64,000 nt of DNA, from positions 1,798,001-1,862,000 of the forward strand of contig NC_079491.1 in NCBI RefSeq assembly GCF_020520425.1, in the 5' to 3' direction. The translations under genes were made by a program, and so were the position numbers. Shown in pieces: positions 46,129 through 56,116 of this stretch (its first letter is position 1; every line of letters begins with the position of its first letter). Source of the stretch: Spinacia oleracea (Eukaryota; Streptophyta; Magnoliopsida; Caryophyllales; Amaranthaceae). The notes beneath the pieces are model-generated. The model was not told the DNA's origin and ran no database searches. It worked only from the letters and a program-made list of their open reading frames with translations.

Positions 46129-49100
46129 ATGGCGACTGCATCAGGTATGATTTCAACTACAATTTGCAATTCGACACTTTTTAGGGTTTTGGTATATCAC
46201 TTTTAGATTTGATTCGATGAATCACTTGATTTGATTTAAATTTTTCGTATATTCGATTGCGTGTAATCCCTAATTCATGATTGTCGAGTTCAGATATTTT
46301 GTTAGTCACTCGAAATTTGATTTTTTTGTTTCGCCGGTAATTATTTTATTTTTTATTAAATTGGAGTTGTTTTCGAATTGTTTGTGTAAATGGGATGAAT
46401 TTCTTGATTTAATTTGAATTTTTCGTATATTCAACTGCGTGTAACCCTAATTCATGATTGTCGAGTTCAGATATTTTGTTAATTTGCTGGAAATTTGATT
46501 TTTTTTTTGTTTCGCTGGTAAAAAATATTTTGTTAAACTGGAGCTGTTTATGAATTGTTCGTGTAATTGGAGGTTTTCGAAATTCTGAACGATTATTTTC
46601 AATTATTTGCACAATTGGAGATGTTTCTAAATTGATTATTGGGAAATTTGCAGTGGCGTTTAAGTCTAGGGAAGACCATAGGAAGCAGCTTGAATTAGAG
46701 GAAGCTCGTAAAGCTGGGCTTGCGCCAGCTGAGGTTGATGAAGATGGAAAAGAGATTAATCCTCACATTCCGCAGTATATGTCTTCTGCTCCTTGGTATC
46801 TCAATTCGAATAAGCCGGTGAGTTTTCTGTACTTTTATAATTAGGGTTCTTTATTTTCTTTGATTTGGTGGTGTTGAAAGAACTTTAAGAACTAACAATT
46901 CAACTTTTTGGTGGATCTTCAGAGTTTGAAGCATCAAAGGAAGTGGAAATCGGATCCGAATTACACCAAATCGTGGTATAACAGAGGTGAAAAAGGTTTT
47001 CAGGCAGATAAGTTTCGGAAGGGTTCTTGTGCTAAGTAAGTTGAATTTTGAACCTATTTGTGTGTGCTTTCACCTATTTTTTTGCTAGTAATTTGCATTT
47101 GAAGGCTTGTATGTCATTGAGCTAGTTCCTGAACTTCCAGGAGTGGGAAGTTAAACCTTTTCTAGTGTGTTTGACTTGACATTAATGGAAAAATTCATCT
47201 TAAATTGTAGAAGCGATCTTTTGAAACGAGTGTTCATAACTTGACATGAATGAGAATATTGAAGTGAATCTATACATATTAATAGATCTTTCAGTGTTCT
47301 ATGCGGAATCTTTTTGAACTATGTTTTTGGGGTTAGGTCTTCTCTTAGTCTTTGATAACCTCATTACCATCTCACGCAATCAAGAGTGTATTTTTCACAC
47401 TCTATGCGGAATCTTTTTATATTCAATCATCTTAAGCTTTATCCTACATGCTGTCCAGCATTTCTGGATGGGTTCCTTCCTATCATGCTGACTGGCGTGA
47501 CTGTTGAGTATATGTACTATTACTTAGAAGGGGGATTTTCCTCTCAAGTTCCGCTCATAATGAGTTTTAAGTCTTTTTCCAGTATTTCTCAGGATCACTT
47601 TTCTCGTATAGTTACCTCAATTGGAGTCTTAATCTTTGTCCAACCATATAAATCCTTTTTCCATGTGATTAAAGTTTCCGGTGCTTTGTGCAGTTGTGGT
47701 GCCATGACCCATGATGCAAAGTCTTGCATGGACAGACCTCGAAGAGTTGGAGCAAAATGGAATGGAAAACACATTGCACCAGATGAAATAATAGAGGAGT
47801 TTGAGCTGGATTTCGATGGGAAACGCGACAGATGGAATGGTTTTCAAGCTGAAAGTTATGCCTTAGTTGTTCATAGATACGAGGCACAGGAAGAGGCAAG
47901 AAGAAAACACCTTAAGGAACAACAGTTGAAAAAGCTCGAGGAGAAAAATAAAACTGGTGAGGATGGTGGGGCTAGTGATGATGATGATGATGAAGATGAT
48001 GTAGATGCTTTGAAAGTAGATGAGGCCTTGGTCGATGAGAGTAAACAAATGGATTTCGCAAAGGTTGAAAAACGTGTTCGTACGACTGGTGGAGGAAGTA
48101 CTGGAACTGTAAGGTAAGTTTTTTACTTTTTTATGTTTAATATATCCAAACAGCTAGGCGTGTAAGTGTGTAGTATCTGCTTTCTATTAAGCCTTCGACT
48201 TGTTCTCGTATAAATATGTTAAGGGCTTCGTTACTTGTTCTCTGTAATGAACTGATATTATGGAGAGGGGTCTTTTGGGGATTTGTATTATGATTCAGTT
48301 ATCAATTGCATGCATAGGCTAGTTTGTTAGGGGAAAAGCTCTCTTTATAGAGCATATTGGGGAGATGGAGAATCATGTTGAATATTACCATTTGATACTA
48401 ATTAGCATAGCTTAAACATCATAAATGGCAGAAAATAAGGAAGAAGAGGATTTGATTACTAAACTGAAATTACAATAAAATGTAAAGGTTTTCAAGCTTT
48501 CGAAGAGGATTTGATTACTAAACTGAAATTACAATAAACTGTAAAGGTGTTTAAGCTTTCGAGAGGCTTGCTTCTTTCCCAATAAAGTCTTAAAAGCTTA
48601 ACAAAACATTCATCAATATTCAACATGATTCTCCATCTCTCTAATACGCTTATACGCTCTATATAGAGCTTTTCCCCTATCCAGCTAGCTAACTTATTAT
48701 GCAAGCCACTAATAACTGAATGATAATGCAATTCCCTAAAATAATCCTCCCTGTAAGATCAGTTCATTGCATGATCCACTAGTTTTGAAACCTTGCTGGT
48801 GTCAGTCTCCCAAGTGCATAGCCCACTAGTCAGAAGACAAATAGGAAGCCCCTTTGAAGTCTGTAATTACTTGTTACTTTCTCCAAAATCGTTGCTTAGA
48901 ACTTGTTGCTAACTCGTGATGGTTTTCTGTGATGTAGAAACTTGCGTATTCGAGAAGATACAGCCAAATATCTATTGAATCTTGATGTTGATTCGGCCTA
49001 CTATGATCCTAAAACGCGGTCCATGAGAGAGGATCCTCTTCCAGATGCCGATCCAAATGAGAAGTTTTATGTTGTAAGTTCTCTGAAGAATTATTTTTCA

Positions 49101-51162
49101 ACTTGTCAAGAGATCTCGTGTGTTCAGTCCATTCAATTAGCCTTTGCGCTGTTTGATGTTATTATTACTGTAATCTGTGTTTAGGGTGACAATCAAAATC
49201 GGCTCAGTGGTCAAGCTTTGGAATTCAAGCAGCTCAATTTACATGCTTTTGAGGCATTTGACAAGGGACAAGATGTACACATGCAAGCAGCTCCTTCCCA
49301 AGCTGAGTTGCTTTACAAGAACTTCAAAGTCAATAAAGAGAAGTTAAAATCCCAGGTGAAGGACACCATAATGGAGAAGTATGGCAATGCTGCATCAGAG
49401 ATGGATATTCCACGGGAACTTCTACTTGGCCAAAGTGATAGGCAAGTTGAATACGATCGTGCTGGACGGATAATCAAGGGGCAGGTATTATATCCTACAT
49501 TCCTGATGTGCTGAAGCTAGTTTACATAGAACTCCGTTCTTTATTTGTTAGTCTGTTTACATGTTTAATGTTTGTTGTGCCATTGATATAGGAGATGGCT
49601 GTTCCCAAGAGTAAATACGAAGAAGATGTGTTTGCTAATAATCACACAAGTGTTTGGGGTTCATGGTGGTGTGATTTCCAATGGGGATACAAATGTTGCA
49701 AGCAGACAATCCGAAACAGCTATTGTACGGGTGCTGCAGGGATTGAAGCTGCAGAAGCATCAGGAGAGCTGATGAAAGCTAACATTGCCCGGAAAGAAAC
49801 TTCTGAAGGTTGTGGCCATATTTCATTTTTTTTTATTAGTTCTCGTGAAGTATCTTGAATTCTGTGCTTCCGTCTCTTTCTCTTGGTTAATTGGTTCCTT
49901 ATCTACGTTCTATTCACCTGATTTTTACTTATTTTATCTGAACTTGTCTAAATATAACTGAACTGAACTTATCAAAACTTATTTTAGTTATAAATTGTAC
50001 TTGGTCAACCCTTATTTTTCCTGAAATTATCTTATTTGAACTTATCTGAACTTATTTTTCCTGAAATAAGTGGAAATAAGTTAGCTCATGACTATAGTAG
50101 TCACATCTTTCCCCAGGGAAGATTGTTATTATTAGATCTAATTGGCTGTTTGCTGACTTGCTGTCCTTCAAATTTGTTATCTGTGCGTCCTTAAAGGTGG
50201 TAGGGTTAGGTGGAAAATGTATCCTCCTCTAACTCTTGTTGCACTATTGACTTACCATCTGTATTATTATGCTGATTTGTGTATTTGGCCATGAAAACAG
50301 AAAACCTAGCGCCTGTTGAAGAGAGAAGGCCGGCTGCTTGGGGTACAGAGGTGCCGGAGGACTTGGTTCTGGATGAGAAGAAACTTGCTGATGCAATTAA
50401 AAAGGTACTTTCTGAAATTGCTGAAACTTTCCAGTGTAGTTACATTTCTAGAAAGACACCTAAATTACATGCAGAAGTGTCTTCACAAATATTCTGTGCC
50501 CTTTGTTTACATTGAGACTGGATTTTGGAGACCAGTCTCTATCTCTTTTCTGCCCATTTGGAAAAGATCAAAATCGCCCTTACATATACAAAGGGGAACT
50601 AAAAATCCACTCCAGCAGATTGTCTATCAACCCACCCCCGTAAAGATGGTTGTTGTGCCCGGCCCGCCCCGGTACGGGGACAAAAAAACACGGCCCTACA
50701 CGAGTACGAAGTCCTGGGCCGTGCCCGGGCCTCATTTTTCGGAAAAAGCACGGCACGACGATTAATTTAGTAAAATTATGCTTAGCCGCTTAGGCACGCC
50801 TGGACCGGGCCTGGGCCATGCTTTGAAAGTTTCTGTCCGTCCCGATACGATGCACAGTGGGCTGGCCCATGGACTCGGCCTGAATCCCGACACGACCACA
50901 TCCATCTTTATACCCCCTCCCCCTAGCTCCATATGGACACCCTTAAAACTCAAAAGTCTAGATTTCAGTTTCTACTTGTTCTTAGACTTATCTCCTGACC
51001 TTCTACCTGCTTGCACAGGAGAATGCAAAGAGGAAAGAAGAAAAGGATGAAAGGAAGCGGAAATATAACGTTAATTACGACAACGACGTGACACCAGAAG
51101 AGATGGAAGCTTTCAGAATGAAGAGGATCCACCCTGATGACCCCATGAAAGATTTCCTTTGA
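46129..51162 (+). CDS. SLU7: Pre-mRNA-splicing factor SLU7
   Basis: SLU7 acts in the nucleus in the second catalytic step of splicing, helping 3' splice-site choice; the Arabidopsis homologues are the SMP (SWELLMAP) genes. Nine exons join in frame: 46129-46144, 46654-46817, 46923-47035, 47694-48113, 48938-49073, 49185-49484, 49592-49808, 50301-50404, 51019-51162 (1614 nt, 537 aa, family about 535). Key points: [14 protein letters not shown] (about 42-55); KHQRKWKSD; a CX2CX4HX4C zinc knuckle with Cys96, Cys99, His104 and Cys109 built across the exon 3/4 junction; the block [19 protein letters not shown]; an acidic run of about ten Asp/Glu; [46 protein letters not shown]; and the end [10 protein letters not shown]. 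Several introns hold repeats: intron 4 a fold-back, intron 7 an AATAAGTTCA repeat, intron 8 a hAT MITE. All reading frames are intact. Confidence 0.96.
48241..48768. repeat. Fold-back element in SLU7 intron 4
   Basis: Near-inverted arms: GTAATGAACTGATATTATGG (left) against ATCAGTTCATTGCATG (right); AGGGGAAAAGCTCTCTTTAT against ATATAGAGCTTTTCCCC; and GGAGAATCATGTTGAATATT against AATATTCAACATGATTCTCC. The centre holds a 64-bp tandem duplication (GAGGATTTGATTACTAAACT...). Probably a MITE of about 525 bp. Confidence 0.78.
49905..50095. repeat. AATAAGTTCA-type dispersed repeat in SLU7 intron 7
   Basis: Strings of TTATTTTATCTGAACTT, GAACTTATTTTTCCTGAAAT and AAGTGGAAATAAG. This is the clearest copy of the family in the window. 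Confidence 0.7.
50641..50910. mobile_element. hAT-type MITE in SLU7 intron 8
   Basis: Ends TAAAGATGGTTGTTG and the inverse of TAAAGATGGATGTGG. Interior of GCCCGGCCCG/CGGGCCTGGGCC phrases. Flanks CACCCCCG (50633-50640) and TACCCCCT (50911-50918) match at 6 of 8. 270 bp; sister of 18983-19297. Confidence 0.85.
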
Positions 51163-52007
51163 AGCTGTACGTACTCCTAATGAGAACTTTTGTGTTACAG
51201 AAGGAAGCTACCTCCTTGCTCATATCTTGTCTATGTTGTACTATTGGAGATGCATTTTGTTGATGAAAGCAACATTGCGCGTACATGTATCAGTATCAAT
51301 TATCTTTCGAGGGGGTGTTTGCTTATGAGTTATAGTTTTCCTTCCCAGTACGTAGTACTCTCGCGTGTTTGTATATACTTACGAAGTGTTTGATTTCACT
51401 TATCTTGAATGTATTCGGAGGTTTGTATTAGCTGCAAATAAATTGCAAAATTATGTGCAACATTGGTCTCTTCTTTGTTTGTACAATATTACTTAGTTTC
51501 TCAATTTTGCATTTGATTGTCGTGTTGGGTGCCATATTCCCTTCTGTGTACTGTTGGTACAATGTGAGGATGGTGAAATGCAGTTATTGGATTGGTAATT
51601 CCCAAAACTGCTGCCTCATCTTAGAAGAAGGTAATTCCGAAACTGCTGTAAAAATCTCAAAAAAAGTTGAACTTAAAATTTATGGGTATTTCCAAAATAC
51701 CTAAATTGGCCTTGCGGGTAAAAGGTACCTCCTCCTTTTGATTTCATAACGCTTTGTTTATCACAAACCAAACCATATAAACAACAACACTACCGCAGCA
51801 ACAACCATATTCTTCCGAAATTAAGATCTTCCTGTTATTTTATTGATCCATTTTTATTCTTTAAAATTAGAAATGGTTGATATTTATATATATACAATGA
51901 ATCAATTATAACACGTAGATAATACGAATAGTGACAGAAGTCAAATTCCGTCGTCTAAAAAATATAAATAATAAAGGAGTCTTTTAATTGCACAAAACTA
52001 TATCTAT
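51163..52007. other. SLU7 3' flank
   Basis: Probable 3' UTR to about 51600, then AT-rich spacer. No further gene seen. Confidence 0.5.
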
Positions 52008-52081
52008 TGCTCTCGTTGAGAGTCGAACTCAAGACCTCCCGCTTACTAAACGGGTGCTCTAACCAACTGAGCTACGAGAGC
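52008..52081 (-). tRNA. tRNA-Thr (anticodon AGU)
   Basis: On the minus strand the 74-nt sequence folds as a full cloverleaf: acceptor GCTCTCG/CGAGAGC with discriminator A; D arm GCTC AGTTGGTTA GAGC; anticodon stem CCCGT/GCGGG with loop TTAGTAA, giving AGT; T arm TTGAG TTCGACT CTCAA. No intron. A T4 run follows at 51994-51997 as an RNA polymerase III stop. Unlike the SINEs here, it has no A tail or flanking duplication and all stems pair, so it looks like a functional gene. Confidence 0.95.
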
Positions 52082-52139
52082 TTGTTGATAAGATTCATTT
52101 TAATTATTCCATAAATACTAATTGAATAATTTATACTAA

Positions 52140-52628
52140 CTACCACTTCCTAAAACTATTATCTAACTGAGCTCGAAAACTAGCAATGAAAACATCAGCT
52201 CTCTCATCAATCCCCAACGTTGATTCCCTCAAACCATTTCCATTATTAACATTCTCATGATCATGCTCAATCTTGTCTCGAATTCGCATAGTTAACTTTG
52301 ATGATGATGATGAACTTGAAGAATAAGAAGTGTTTTTGAAGAGATTATCTATATAAATAGGTGATTTTGGAGGAGGAAACTTGTATTTTTTGTACAACTT
52401 CTTCCTTTTCAAGGCGGTTCGCCTTGGAGATAAGTATAGAGGAGTAGTGATATTGTTGTTCATCATCCTAATCTTAGTCTTTGGCTTAATATTTATCACA
52501 ATAAGTTTCTTTGATTTGTGGGTGATGAATTTGTGTAATAGTTTGGTGCTCTTTGTGAGTTTTTTCCATACTACTTTGCTCATTGCTTGGAGTTGAATCC
52601 CCTTTCTTTTTAGGGTTGAGCTAGACAT
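52140..52628 (-). CDS. DUF761 (cotton-fibre-expressed-like) protein, single exon
   Basis: 162 aa, no intron. The N-terminal part is strongly basic (KSTKLLHKFITHKSKK, RRTALKRKKLYKKYKF), the middle has a Ser run, and the C-terminal end GIDERADVFIASFRAQL fits the short DUF761 motif (a D-E-R-A-x-x-F-I-x-x-F-R pattern), usually found at the very end of such proteins. Function is not established for most of the family; some members influence growth and defence. The start is the first ATG and opens MSSSTLKRKG. Its upstream side (52679-53235) is a tandem array, which would lie in the promoter or leader. The tRNA-Thr gene begins about 60 bp past its stop on the same strand. Confidence 0.8.
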   Translation of the reverse strand: MSSSTLKRKGIQLQAMSKVVWKKLTKSTKLLHKFITHKSKKLIVINIKPKTKIRMMNNNITTPLYLSPRRTALKRKKLYKKYKFPPPKSPIYIDNLFKNTSYSSSSSSSSKLTMRIRDKIEHDHENVNNGNGLRESTLGIDERADVFIASFRAQLDNSFRKW

Positions 52629-52678
52629 AGTTGAGAGAGATTAACACAATAAGAAAACAACAACAACTTAGTATGGTT

Positions 52679-53235
52679 CTATGGATGGATAGTTTTATTA
52701 GGAAAGGTCGGGATTTGGAGAGGTTCAGATATATGCAATCTGACCTGTAATATCGAGATATCGAGATCAACTCAACAAGAAAACAAAAATTTAGTATGGA
52801 TGGGATAGTTTTATTATGTAAGGTTTGGGATTTGGAGGTTCAAATATATGGAATCTGACCTGTAATATTGAGAGAGATCAACTCAACAAGAAAACAACAA
52901 TTTAGAATGGATGGATAGTTTTATTATATAAGGTCGAGATTTGGAGAGGTTCAGATGTATGCAATCTGACCTGTAATATTGTGAGAGATCAACTCAACAA
53001 GAAAACAACAATTTAGAATGGATGGATAGTTTTTTTTTTTTTTTTTTTTTGGTATTAGGGATAGTTTTATTATGTAAGGTTAGGATTTGGGGAGGTTCAG
53101 ATGTATGCAATCTGACCTGTAATATTGAGAGAGATCAACTCAACCAATAACAATTAAGTATGGAATGTTTTATCCAAGGGAGAGATTTGAAGAGGTTCAG
53201 ATGTGTGCAATCTGGTTCGTGACAACGAGAAATGA
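52679..53235. repeat. Tandem array of about 100-145-bp units upstream of the DUF761 gene
   Basis: About five copies of a unit with GGATGGATAGTTTTATTA, GGGATTTGGAGAGGTTCAGA, TATGCAATCTGACCTGTAAT and GAGATCAACTCAACAAGAAA. The marker GCAATCTG recurs at 52735, 52850, 52961, 53106 and 53207. One unit is lengthened by a T-run of about 22. Confidence 0.9.
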
Positions 53236-54804
53236 AGGGAGAATTGGAGATGTTATATTAAGGTTTGGTTTTTTTTTTTGGATTTGGTAATTTGTAGATA
53301 TAGAGATATTATGTGAGATTCGTGGGAGTATAAATTGATAAGAAGGCTAGTGGGGGGAGACTGTTGCGTAATTCTAACGCTACATTTTAGGTTAGATGTG
53401 AGTAAGTAATTAGGAATATATTCATATGTTTCAAAATAGTCGTAACATTTTGCTTTTTTTCTTTTTTTTCATTATTCACATAATTTTTGTTTTAGAAAAA
53501 GCATAGTCATGTGAGATTTTATTAGATTTGTCTTATTAAATACTTTGTGATTTTTATTTTATTTTTTTATAATTTTACTAATCGATAATTAAAGATATTG
53601 TTCAAGTTATACATTAACAAGCATGAAATGTAAAGGATTACAACTAAAAAGAAACAGAGGAAGTAGTTTTCACAAAGCAATTTTTATTTTTAATTTTTAA
53701 TTTTTATTTTTAATTTTTTATATTGAATAAATTGAGAGGTCCTAGAATCTTCCTAGTGGAAAAAGTTGTGTATCAAAATATTCTTCCATAGCTTGAAAAT
53801 GAAGCAACAAGTGCAAGTTGCATTATTTCTCAATTCCATTATCTTTTTTATGGTCGAAAAATCAATGTTGTCACCAAGTCGGTATACTGATATATATACT
53901 CCGTACTTTATAGTTAAAGATAATCTATAACTAGTTTATAATTAGTAGTATTATTTAAAAAGCATAATTATAGCTTATTAGATATCACGTGACATCTCTT
54001 TCTTTCATCAATTAATTTAGTTTTTTCAATTTTCTCTTTTGTTGTTGCTGTTTTTACAACTCTAACGCTCTTCCACTTCACTGTTGTCATTCAACATCAA
54101 TTATGTTCACTATTTAATACGAAGTACATTTATTTCATTCAACATTTTCACCTCATCTCCCTCTTTATCACTCGATATGAATTTACCATTAAATTTATTT
54201 ATATAATATTTCAACCTTCAAATTCTACATCTATTTAAATAATGTATTCCCACATGACTAAAATAACAAGCCCTCCATAAAATTAGAACTTTAAAAAACG
54301 GTTAAATAATCCTTATATGAAAGAACGGGCTCAAGAGCTAGTTGTAAAATAAGAATTGTGCAAGTGAATACACCCGATCTCTATGTCTGAATTATCCTCA
54401 ATTAATAATGAGTTAAACTATGAATATACGAAGTACGTCTTTTTTATGCCAATGAATGAATTATTGATACGAATAAATTTACAAACTCGTGAATTAGTAA
54501 CAAGAACAAATATAAAAATTTACAAGTGTTTATTACAATATGTGGTACATACATTTACTACTACTCCACTATTTATAGTTGGCAATTAAGTTTTGACGAT
54601 GGTACAGCCGTACAGGTACACAAAATATAACACCAAATATCTTACATAGTGGTTTGTGCATACATTTAATAAAGTGACTGAACGAAAAATCCCCTTCATA
54701 CATCCAACAAAAGTGATTTCACATATTCTATCCTACAATTTATATATACTTATCATTTATGTTCTACTTTCTCATATAGTCATATCAGTTGATAAAATTA
54801 AGGC

Positions 54805-55150
54805 AAATTTATCAAAAACTACCTTATAAAATATGATTTTTGCGAAAAACTACCTTATAAAAAAAATGTTGTAATAAACTACCTTATAAAAATGTTATGT
54901 TGTAGGATACTATCTTTGGCCGGATTATGAGCATTAATTCAAAATTACGACGTTGACTTTACTAGGTGCATCTTACGCGACATCTAACGGGAAAGATGTA
55001 ATTAAATGGCACGTGACATATATATGGTAAAGTCAATCCTGGAATATCGATCAAACGTTCGTAATTCGGAAAAATGTAGTATCTTACTACATAAATTTTT
55101 TATAAGGTAGTTAATTGCAACATTTTTTTTATAAGGTAGTTTTTTACAAA
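54805..55150. mobile_element. Mutator-like MITE, degenerate ends
   Basis: The word AAAACTACCTTATAAAA is repeated on the left arm and inverted on the right arm (TTTTATAAGGTAGTT). It resembles the 43147-43917 class in style, but no flanking duplication was found and the exact ends are uncertain. Confidence 0.6.
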
Positions 55151-55364
55151 TAAATAATAACTGGTTTACACTTTACAGATGATTTTGATCCAACAAACAT
55201 ATAATAAAACTCCATTTTCCTAGCTAATATATGTGAGACGTATGGTTACATGTATACTGTAGATCATACGTTTGATTTCCACTTCCTGTTTGTAATTTGT
55301 ATTATATATATTGCTCTTGTGGCTATTTAACTCAAAAAATATTTAGTTGTGGCCATTTCCAGAA

Positions 55365-55735
55365 CATCATTGAGGTCTTAGCCTAATAGTTAAGAATAGA
55401 GCTGACAAATGTGTCGTGTCGGGTCATACTCGTGTTTGGTCTCGTGTCGATTTCATGTTGTTCATAAAATTTATCTACCATCTAAAAAGTAAAATAATTG
55501 TATAATATGACAAATTAATCAAAATGGGTCGTGTTTGGGTTGGTTTGTTTGTTGTCGTGTCAGCTTCGTGTTTTTCTCAGTAACTTTGTGTTTATGTCGT
55601 GCCGGTTTCGGTTATGTTATCGTGTCGTGTCAGAAACTGCCAGCTCTAGTTAAGAGTAAGGGCTTGTATACTCAGATTCAAATCTGCATCTGCCATTTAT
55701 AATTTATATTGTCCTTATTGCTTATTTGAAGACAA
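55365..55735 (+). mobile_element. SINE-like element interrupted by a MITE
   Basis: 55370-55396 carries an A-box-like TTAGCCTAATAGTTAAGA and, after the inserted MITE, 55657-55735 carries GGGCTTGTATACTCAGATTC with B-box-like AGATTCAAATCTG and a GCATCTGCCATTTATAATTT tail. Removing the MITE and one copy of its 8-bp duplication gives a continuous tRNA-like head. Confidence 0.65.
55397..55648. mobile_element. hAT-type MITE, family TAGAGCTGACA
   Basis: Ends TAGAGCTGACAAA and the inverse of TAGAGCTGGCAG. Flanks GTTAAGAA (55389-55396) and GTTAAGAG (55649-55656) match at 7 of 8. Interior of GTGTCGTGTCGGG-like words. 252 bp. Confidence 0.88.
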
Positions 55736-56007
55736 AAATACAAAACCTTAGCAAAAAAAAATTCAGAAATCAGACAACAACCCAACACAAAACATAAGCC
55801 ACACCTTGCATAATTGCATGGTTCATTTGGAATGTTATCCCTACACAACCACCAAACCTCAAGCCAAATGTACGATAAAAAACAGAACAAATTCGACACA
55901 TCTTTAACCTCAATTCTCATGCAACCCCCACGTTGATATACCACCTTACTAACACAACTACAACCCCAATTTTTTACATGAAATGTGGCAAAAATAAACC
56001 GTTTTTT

Positions 56008-56020
56008 CATGCATATAAAT
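56008..56020 (+). promoter_or_regulatory. RY element overlapping the TATA box of the 11S globulin gene
   Basis: CATGCAT (56008-56014), the RY motif bound by ABI3/FUS3/LEC2-type B3 factors in seed promoters, runs directly into TATAAAT (56014-56020), about 97 bp upstream of the ATG. This fits seed-specific expression. Confidence 0.8.
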
Positions 56021-56116
56021 TCAACCCAAACACCCCTCATTTAATCATAACATATCTTCTAAACTTTTCTTCATCTTCAAATATTTTCTAAGTGTTCTTT
56101 CTTTTTACTAACAACC

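Larger units (their letters stand above)
53236..56007. other. Repeat-bearing spacer between the DUF761 gene and the 11S globulin gene
   Basis: 53425-53670 looks like a decayed Stowaway-type element (ends in AACAGAGGAAGTAGT). It further holds a Mutator-like repeat (54805-55150) and a SINE split by a hAT MITE (55365-55735). 55225-55340 is also SINE-like (GATCATACGTTTGATTTCC). No protein gene seen. Confidence 0.55.

Noticed and set aside
47386-47693. Upstream extension of the SLU7 exon 4 frame
   Set aside because: Open by chance through the intron; the CAG acceptor at 47691-47693 and completion of the zinc knuckle from exon 3 fix the true exon start.
55678-56040. 120-codon minus-strand frame upstream of the 11S globulin
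   Set aside because: Overlaps the globulin promoter with its TATA/RY sites; no family match and Cys/Trp-rich composition typical of a chance frame.
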